From Lachnospiraceae bacterium UBA5895 (lineage in GTDB: Bacteria > Bacillota > Clostridia > Lachnospirales > Lachnospiraceae), in NCBI GenBank assembly GCA_002431915.1, contig DJEP01000002.1, positions 1 through 9,508 on the forward strand: 9,508 nt of DNA, read 5' to 3'. The translations under genes were made by a program, and so were the position numbers. Of the stretch, positions 5,163 through 9,508 are shown in pieces. Below the pieces are notes generated by a model. That model was not told the DNA's origin. It did not search any database and saw only the letters and a program-made list of their open reading frames with translations. Every line of letters begins with the position of its first letter. The first letter of the stretch is position 1.

Positions 5163-6914
5163 TTAAGACTGGTGTTTCGTGAATATAGTTTTCAGATTGA
5201 CGATCGTGGTGCCAATCGCCAGATATTTAAACATCTGCAGCAGCATATACACACCGCAGGAATAAAAGCTATTGATAAATTTCTGCATATCTTCGGTAAA
5301 CCATCCGGTGAACAGGCTGCAGCCAAAACGCAGTAAAATGGCACTGAGCAGAACACCGCAGGTCAGGATCCACAACTCCAGATCGGTTCGGTCACCATGG
5401 AAGAGACCGCAGATCACACGGACTGTCAGCACACAGAGAGCAAGCAGAGCCAGCAAAAATGCGGACTTTCCAAACAATTGATAGACGGCATTGCTTTTGT
5501 TCAGAAGAGACACCATACCAGAGCTGTAGACCTCATTGAAATCATATAAGGTCTCATCATCAATGGAATCATAATCGGATGCCTGGAATTGCGACAGCGT
5601 GGGGTATACTGCCAGACAGGAAGTAAGCGCCTCCACACGGCGGATATCCGACAGGCGCCCGGTGCTTTTGGCCAAACTGCTCAGGGCACAGTCCGTGTAA
5701 CCGGCAATCTTCCATACATTTTGCAGGGTATCGGACAGGATCCCGGGAATCTCCGCAGGCAGGATGCCCCTGGACTGGGAGGAAAAATAGAGTGCCCCGC
5801 CCTGTTTTTCTGTGAAATCCCCACGGTCTATAGCGGAGCGCAGCTCAGTAAGGACATTGCCGTAAAAGGTCTGTGCACTGACGGCATCCGGGGAATATCC
5901 GGAGTCCTGCACCGCATCCCGCAGTACCCAGCTGAAATGGTCGCCGGGAATCTCCACATTACTGTTAGACCAGTCTTCCACATAGGTGTCCAGCAAAGGC
6001 TGGATTTGTTGCAACGTGGGACTGGCGGCTTCTGCCCGGGCGATCGTATCCCGGGAGATCCAGATATCGGAATTGACCTCTGTATTGCTGTCCAGGCGAT
6101 AGAACAGTGACATCAGCTCGGCAAAATTTCCCTCTGTGCGGTCATTGGACAGGAATACACCATAGTGGATCTGATTGATGGTAGAAATGCTCATATTGCC
6201 GGCAAACAGGAGCAATATCGGCAGCAAAAATGTAAGGCATTGGAATAAAAGCTGTCGTCTTGTCCGCTTTTTATGAAGTATCAGTATTACATAGCCTGCA
6301 TTCCATACCGTCATGACAGCGACAAACGGCAGGATCCAGACGGAATCCTCCCGGATCTGCCAGAAAAAGGCAAGCGCTATACCGGTCAGAACCGCCCAGG
6401 AAAGTTGCTTTTTCAGGGGCTGCTCCTTGCGCAGCGTCAGCCCAATCATGCCGGAAAATACGATCAATACCATCCCGGGGATAATTGCCATGCGGTACAG
6501 CCGCTGTGTCACCAGCAGTGTCAGGCTGATGGGAGAGAACAGCAGAAGCAGGTACAGTAAGGTCTGCACATAGGGATTCTGCCATCTGACAGATACTGCC
6601 CGGACGAACAGCCAGGCGCCCGCAGCCTGCAACAGCGATAACAGTACGGAGTAAGGCAGACATAATTTTTTCGCAAGGACCAGGAACAGAGGATAGCCGA
6701 TGCCCTTGGCGAGAGTATAAGCGTCGTAATCGCCCAGCCATACCCCACTTAAGAGGTCATAGGCATTTTCGAACAGCATCCGGTCGTCATAGCGCTGGTC
6801 GGCGAGGATCATATAGGGGATCCGCAGCCCGGCGAGAATCCGGAAGACGGTAAAAAGCAACATTATAATAGGTAGATATTTTGTAAAATCCTTTTTAGAG
6901 GTCAGTTTGTGCAT
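5163..6914 (-). CDS. Large multi-TM membrane protein, possible GT-C-type glycosyltransferase
   Basis: The start chosen is ATG 6914 (583 aa, MHKLTSKKDF) behind AAGGA; an in-frame extension to 6992 has no ribosome site and is unlike a signal sequence. TM1 is near residues 13-30. The first outer loop has QRYDD (Asp43, Asp44), then FENAYDLLSGVWLGDYDAYT and KGIGYPLFL. An acidic pair after TM1 and a K-G-x-x-YPLF block are features of GT-C enzymes such as GT39/ArnT-like proteins, which transfer sugars from polyprenyl phosphates on the outer face. Several more TMs follow. A roughly 200-residue extracytoplasmic part (about 265-470) contains SNDRTEGNFAELMSLFYRLD, and three or so TMs lie at the C-terminus. 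I do not recognise the exact family. A minus-strand TATAAT sits at 6937-6942 without a convincing -35. It leads the operon that includes the sirtuin. Confidence 0.8.
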   Translation of the reverse strand: MHKLTSKKDFTKYLPIIMLLFTVFRILAGLRIPYMILADQRYDDRMLFENAYDLLSGVWLGDYDAYTLAKGIGYPLFLVLAKKLCLPYSVLLSLLQAAGAWLFVRAVSVRWQNPYVQTLLYLLLLFSPISLTLLVTQRLYRMAIIPGMVLIVFSGMIGLTLRKEQPLKKQLSWAVLTGIALAFFWQIREDSVWILPFVAVMTVWNAGYVILILHKKRTRRQLLFQCLTFLLPILLLFAGNMSISTINQIHYGVFLSNDRTEGNFAELMSLFYRLDSNTEVNSDIWISRDTIARAEAASPTLQQIQPLLDTYVEDWSNSNVEIPGDHFSWVLRDAVQDSGYSPDAVSAQTFYGNVLTELRSAIDRGDFTEKQGGALYFSSQSRGILPAEIPGILSDTLQNVWKIAGYTDCALSSLAKSTGRLSDIRRVEALTSCLAVYPTLSQFQASDYDSIDDETLYDFNEVYSSGMVSLLNKSNAVYQLFGKSAFLLALLALCVLTVRVICGLFHGDRTDLELWILTCGVLLSAILLRFGCSLFTGWFTEDMQKFINSFYSCGVYMLLQMFKYLAIGTTIVNLKTIFTKHQS

Positions 6915-7037
6915 AAGAATCCTTCTTCTTTTAAGTATTATATTTATTACAGCACATTTTTCCGTAGGGGACAAGTCAACCGGTGCCGGCAAAAGAAAAA
7001 TTTTTAAAAAATTAAGAAAACACTAAAGTCTGTGGTA

Positions 7038-7067
7038 TTGAGACCGGCACGGAAGGTATGCTACAAT
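7038..7067 (+). promoter_or_regulatory. Promoter of the YdcF-like gene
   Basis: TTGAGA (7038-7043) and TACAAT (7062-7067) are separated by 18 bp, with an extended -10 TG at 7059-7060. Each box has one mismatch to consensus. The expected start point is near 7074, about 20 nt before the gene. The intergenic region 6915-7094 also holds the divergent operon's promoter region, an A/T-rich tract (6991-7020), and the 7-bp inverted repeat GTGCCGG (6983-6989) / CCGGCAC (7044-7050), the second copy inside this promoter's spacer. Confidence 0.7.
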
Positions 7068-7094
7068 AGACAGTATAGAAGAAATGGAGGACGT

Positions 7095-7928
7095 ATGAGA
7101 AAGGATCGCCTGATTCCCGTAGAAAAAAGTAAAAAAGTGATTTACCTGGATCCCAGGGGCAGAGGTGTAGACCAGAAGCATTATGGAGCAAAGCTGCTGT
7201 ATGTCCTGGCAGTACTCTGCGCACTGTATTGTGTGGGAATCGGTCTGTTCGTCAGTTTTGGCAGTTACTTTTTCCTGATCTGGGGCGTAATCGCCGTATT
7301 CTGTGCTGCGTGGGGCTGGATCCTGACTCACAGATCCGTACAGGAGAGAATTCCACGCTGGATCCGGATGACTTTTCGCGGGCTGGTGGCAGCGGGAATG
7401 CTGTTACTTCTTATATTAGAAGGAATGATCTTCAGTCAGTTCGGCGCGAAGGCAGAGGCAGGAGCGGATTATGTCATCATACTGGGAGCCCAGTGGAAGA
7501 CCACCGGTCCCAGCTACGTATTGCAGAAACGTCTGGATAAAGCCATCGAATACCTGAATGCCAACCCGGAGACGAAAGTCATTGTATCCGGCGGACAGGG
7601 CTACAACGAACCCATCAGCGAGGCGGAAGGCATGAAAGGGTATCTTACGGATGCCGGAATCGACATGGATCGGATCCTTACAGAGGATGCCTCCACGAAC
7701 ACGACACAGAATCTGATCTACAGCGGAGAACTGCTGAACAAATCGGAGGACAGTGTAGTCGTTATCACCAATAATTTTCATATGTTCCGGGCAATTGCCA
7801 TTGCAAGGAAGCAGGGGTATCTGCATGTGGAGGGGCTTTCAGCGGGAACCTTTCCACTTACGCTGCCGAATAATCTGCTCCGGGAGGCTTTCGGTGTGGT
7901 GAAGGACTTCATGGCAAATCATTTATAA
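7095..7928 (+). CDS. YdcF/SanA/ElyC-like membrane protein (DUF218 domain)
   Basis: ATG 7095 is chosen because GGAGG (7086-7090) precedes it and the promoter -10 lies at 7062; the open frame to 7032 would start upstream of the transcription start. The 277-residue product has a basic N-terminus, three TM helices (about 33-54, 57-77, 95-115) and a DUF218 domain (about 125-270). Visible DUF218 motifs are ADYVIILGAQ (124-133), SGGQG (165-169), SEAEGMKGYL (175-184), EDASTNTTQN (198-207) and TNNFHMFRA (225-233). The domain is probably exposed outside the membrane. Relatives (SanA, ElyC) affect envelope integrity and peptidoglycan-precursor use in E. coli. The enzyme activity of this branch is unknown. 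Confidence 0.92.
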   Translation: MRKDRLIPVEKSKKVIYLDPRGRGVDQKHYGAKLLYVLAVLCALYCVGIGLFVSFGSYFFLIWGVIAVFCAAWGWILTHRSVQERIPRWIRMTFRGLVAAGMLLLLILEGMIFSQFGAKAEAGADYVIILGAQWKTTGPSYVLQKRLDKAIEYLNANPETKVIVSGGQGYNEPISEAEGMKGYLTDAGIDMDRILTEDASTNTTQNLIYSGELLNKSEDSVVVITNNFHMFRAIAIARKQGYLHVEGLSAGTFPLTLPNNLLREAFGVVKDFMANHL

Positions 7929-8014
7929 TAAGGTAATAGCAGGATTACAGGCACTTACCGCGGCATACCTGCGGGGGAGTGGCAATACAGGCAGGAAAAG
8001 AAGAGGAAAATGTT

Positions 8015-8197
8015 ATGGATATCAATGTAGGAGACGTATTGAAACTGAAAAAACAGCATCCCTGCGGCAGCAGAGAATGGGAAGTGCTTCGCGTGGGAGC
8101 GGACTTTCGACTGAAATGTTTGGGCTGCGGTCACCAGATTATGATTGCACGGAAATTATTAGAAAAAAATGTGAAGGAAATCGTTGAAAAAGCTTGA
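8015..8197 (+). CDS. DUF951 family small protein (YyzM-like)
   Basis: This 60-residue protein starts at ATG 8015 behind GAGGA. A GTG at 7979 in the same frame adds 12 residues but has no family similarity and is rejected. The sequence MDINVGDVLKLKKQHPCGS.EWEVLRVGADFRLKCLGCGH is typical of DUF951. His15, Cys17, Cys35, Cys38 and His40 form a possible zinc-ribbon-like site, and the first half looks like a small beta-barrel. In Bacillus and many Clostridia such genes sit just upstream of rpsF or next to ychF, as here. Its molecular function is not known; nucleic-acid or ribosome binding is a guess from fold and neighbours. Confidence 0.92.
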   Translation: MDINVGDVLKLKKQHPCGSREWEVLRVGADFRLKCLGCGHQIMIARKLLEKNVKEIVEKA

Positions 8198-8222
8198 AAA
8201 GTGCACGGGTATATGATAATAT
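8194..8222 (+). promoter_or_regulatory. Possible promoter of the rpsF-ssb-rpsR operon
   Basis: TTGAAA (8194-8199, overlapping the DUF951 stop codon) is followed by TAATAT at 8217-8222 (17-bp spacer) or GATAAT at 8215-8220 (15-bp spacer). This would leave a leader of about 65 nt before rpsF. The operon may also be read from upstream of DUF951. Confidence 0.4.
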
Positions 8223-8269
8223 GTTTCTTCGTGAGACACTTTATTCCTTGCTCATATGTGAAATATGGG
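8222..8269 (+). promoter_or_regulatory. Two small hairpins in the rpsF leader
   Basis: Hairpin one: TGTTTC (8222-8227), loop TTCGT, GAGACA (8233-8238). Hairpin two: CTCATAT (8251-8257), loop GTGAA, ATATGGG (8263-8269). Each stem has one G-T pair. The second lies 11 nt before the ribosome site. Many bacteria have an S6:S18-binding leader here, marked by a CCG bulge; no CCG is present, so identity with that element is doubtful. Confidence 0.35.
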
Positions 8270-8295
8270 CCAGAGACCAAAAGGAGGTAACTAAC

Positions 8296-8586
8296 ATGAA
8301 CAAGTACGAATTAGCCGTTGTTGTTAGCGCTAAGATCGAGGATGATGAGAGAGCAGCCGTTGTTGACAAGTGCAAGGCACTGGTTGAGAGATTCGGCGGT
8401 AACATCACAGAAGTGGACGAGTGGGGCAAGAAGAAGCTTGCTTACGAAGTTCAGAAGATGAAAGAAGCTTTCTACTACTTCATCAGATTCGAAGCTGAGA
8501 GCACCGTTCCCGCTGAGATCGAGAGCCGTGTTCGTATCATGGACAACGTGATCAGATACTTATGCGTTAGACAGGACGAGGCATAA
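8296..8586 (+). CDS. rpsF: 30S ribosomal protein bS6
   Basis: ATG 8296 follows the strong ribosome site AAGGAGGT (8281-8288, 7-nt spacer). The open frame further upstream is not part of the protein. The 96 residues begin MNKYELAVVV and carry the bS6 ferredoxin-like fold, with FGGNITEVDEWGKKKLAYEV (53-72), FYYFIRFEA and IRYLCVR near the end. bS6 pairs with bS18 on the platform of the small subunit; the bS18 gene is two genes downstream. The length matches the family, without the acidic C-terminal tail of E. coli S6. Codon use is strongly biased (GTT, GCT, AAG, GAG), as expected for a highly expressed gene. Confidence 0.98.
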   Translation: MNKYELAVVVSAKIEDDERAAVVDKCKALVERFGGNITEVDEWGKKKLAYEVQKMKEAFYYFIRFEAESTVPAEIESRVRIMDNVIRYLCVRQDEA

Positions 8587-8607
8587 ACAGAAAGCGAGAA
8601 GCGAAAT

Positions 8608-9066
8608 ATGAATAAAGTAATTCTTATGGGACGTTTAACAAGGGATCCTGAGGTGAGATATTCTCAGGGAGCTACCGCAACAGCGATCGCTCGTTTTTCC
8701 ATTGCAGTAGATAGAAGATTTAAGCGTGATGGCGAGCCGGATGCTGATTTTATTAACTGTGTAGCGTTTGGTAGGACTGGCGAGTTTATCGAGAGATACG
8801 GTCACAAGGGAACAAAGTTTGTTGTGGAAGGACGTATCCAGACCGGCAGCTATACCAATAAGGATGGACAGCGTGTGTACACTACTGATGTAGTGGCTGA
8901 GAATGTAGAGTTCGCAGAGAGCAAGAATGCATCTGCTGGCAGCAATGACGGTGGATACCAGAACGCTGGTTTTGGTGGTGGTAATAATGCCCCCGCTCCT
9001 TCCGGAGCCGGTGATGGCTTTATGAACATCCCTGACGGCATCGATGAAGAATTACCCTTTAACTAA
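8608..9066 (+). CDS. ssb: Single-stranded DNA-binding protein
   Basis: The gene lies 21 nt after rpsF, in the classical rpsF-ssb-rpsR order. The 152-residue product starts MNKVILMGRLTRDPEVRYSQ and has the OB fold over about residues 1-105 (FSIAVDRRF, DFINCVAFG, GTKFVVEGRIQTGSYTNKDG, TDVVAENVEFAES). A Gly/Asn/Ala-rich linker follows (about 108-138), then an acidic tip, DGIDEELPFN. It coats single-stranded DNA in replication and repair, and the tip recruits partners. The tip ends in PFN, not the usual terminal PF. The ribosome site is weak (purine-rich GCGAGAAGCG, no AGGAGG), unlike both ribosomal neighbours, which may set a lower yield or depend on coupling to rpsF. Confidence 0.98.
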   Translation: MNKVILMGRLTRDPEVRYSQGATATAIARFSIAVDRRFKRDGEPDADFINCVAFGRTGEFIERYGHKGTKFVVEGRIQTGSYTNKDGQRVYTTDVVAENVEFAESKNASAGSNDGGYQNAGFGGGNNAPAPSGAGDGFMNIPDGIDEELPFN

Positions 9067-9132
9067 GTTTCAGTGACAAGCGGAGCTGACACCCGCCTCT
9101 GCCCTGACAGATTCCGATAGGAGGTAATAATA

Positions 9133-9396
9133 ATGGCTTTTAATAAGACTGAGAAGACCGATTCTCCGATGAGAAAAAAAGGCGGCATGCGCAGAAGAAA
9201 GAAAGTTTGCGTATTCTGTGGTAAAGATAACGTAATCGATTACAAGGATACAGCTAAGCTGAAGAAGTATGTATCTGAGAGAGGTAAGATCCTTCCTCGT
9301 CGTATTACCGGTACTTGCGCAAAGCATCAGAGAGCACTGACCGTTGCTATCAAGAGAGCACGTCACGTAGCACTTATGCCTTACGTAGCTGAATAA
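9133..9396 (+). CDS. rpsR: 30S ribosomal protein bS18 (zinc-binding C+ form)
   Basis: ATG 9133 follows AGGAGGT (9119-9125, 7-nt spacer). The 87 residues include a basic N-terminus (MRKKGGMRRRKK), KVCVFCG (Cys26, Cys29), IDYKDTAKLKKYVSERGKI, LPRRITGTCAKHQR (Cys62, His65) and ALTVAIKRARHVALMPYV. The CxxC plus C..H arrangement marks the zinc-holding form of bS18; zinc-free paralogues lack these residues. The 66-nt gap after ssb contains no gene and only a weak 4-bp GCGG/CCGC stem. bS18 binds bS6 and 16S rRNA in the 30S platform. It is the last gene of the operon. Confidence 0.98.
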   Translation: MAFNKTEKTDSPMRKKGGMRRRKKVCVFCGKDNVIDYKDTAKLKKYVSERGKILPRRITGTCAKHQRALTVAIKRARHVALMPYVAE

Positions 9397-9418
9397 TTCA
9401 GACTAAGACAATCATGAG

Positions 9419-9449
9419 AGACCAGTCACATTGTGGCTGGTCTTTTTTT
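9419..9449 (+). terminator. Intrinsic terminator of the rpsF-ssb-rpsR operon
   Basis: AGACCAGTCAC (9419-9429) pairs with GTGGCTGGTCT (9433-9443), 11 bp with one G-T pair and a 3-nt loop, and runs into seven T residues (9443-9449). It starts 22 nt after the rpsR stop codon. Confidence 0.93.
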
Positions 9450-9459
9450 AAGTTTTCTG

Positions 9460-9491
9460 TTGACAAATAATAGGAACGTTAGTACTATAAT
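9460..9491 (+). promoter_or_regulatory. Promoter with consensus hexamers and a 20-bp spacer, reading off the right edge
   Basis: TTGACA (9460-9465) and TATAAT (9486-9491) both match consensus, but the spacer is 20 bp in place of 16-18. AACGTT (9475-9480) sits near the centre of the spacer with partial symmetry around it (TA at 9471-9472 and TA at 9483-9484). Such overlong spacers are typical of promoters activated by MerR-family regulators. The regulated gene lies outside the window. Confidence 0.55.
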
Positions 9492-9508
9492 TTCAAAGCA
9501 TATATTCT

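Noticed and set aside
6915..6992. 26-residue N-terminal extension of the GT-C-like protein
   Set aside because: It lies over the predicted -10 region and lacks a ribosome site; ATG 6914 has one.
7979..8014. GTG 7979 as the start of the DUF951 gene
   Set aside because: The added 12 residues do not look like the family, and ATG 8015 has a fitting ribosome site and gives the usual N-terminus.
8194..8295. N-terminal extension of bS6 from 8194
   Set aside because: AAGGAGGT sits directly before ATG 8296, and MNKYELAVVV is the standard bS6 start.

Overview
The window looks like a chromosomal segment of an anaerobic Firmicute of the class Clostridia, most likely Lachnospiraceae. Evidence: purine-rich AGGAGG-type ribosome binding sites, moderate G+C, a FeoB with the clostridial 'CGVPG'/'PCGAKLP' gate motifs followed by a FeoB-associated Cys-rich membrane peptide, and a DUF951-rpsF-ssb-rpsR cluster as in Bacillus/Clostridium relatives. 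The family assignment is inference from protein style; no 16S gene is present. Every domain and family name here was recognised by eye, not by a search.

Region 1 (1-3104, + strand) is a metal-handling block. It holds the C-terminal part of the ferrous iron transporter FeoB (its G domain lies off the left edge), a 46-residue Cys/His-rich membrane peptide, a Fur-fold regulator that overlaps that peptide's gene and lacks the usual Fur metal-site sequences, a hairpin terminator, and a separately promoted single-TM protein with a CxxC heavy-metal-associated domain. A dyad over the -10 box of that last gene resembles a CsoR-type operator.

Region 2 (3123-6914, - strand) reads leftwards: a large multi-TM protein of GT-C glycosyltransferase appearance, a Zn-type sirtuin 15 nt after it, and then a sodium:alanine/glycine symporter (AGCS) gene that is broken. 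The symporter has a one-base frameshift in a G run near 4081-4083 and also appears to lack an internal segment of roughly 70-80 residues. A perfect 12-bp hairpin separates this block from region 1 and serves as a convergent terminator.

Region 3 (7038-9450, + strand) starts with a well-formed promoter and a YdcF/SanA-like (DUF218) membrane protein. It is followed by the conserved housekeeping cluster DUF951 - rpsF (bS6) - ssb - rpsR (bS18), which ends in a strong intrinsic terminator. The last 50 bases hold a promoter with consensus hexamers but an unusually long 20-bp spacer, reading into a gene beyond the right edge.

No phage, transposon, CRISPR array, tRNA or rRNA was found. The most interesting material is the feo-linked regulator and small metalloprotein module, the doubly damaged symporter, and several operator-like repeats. 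No wholly new defence or mobile system is evident.
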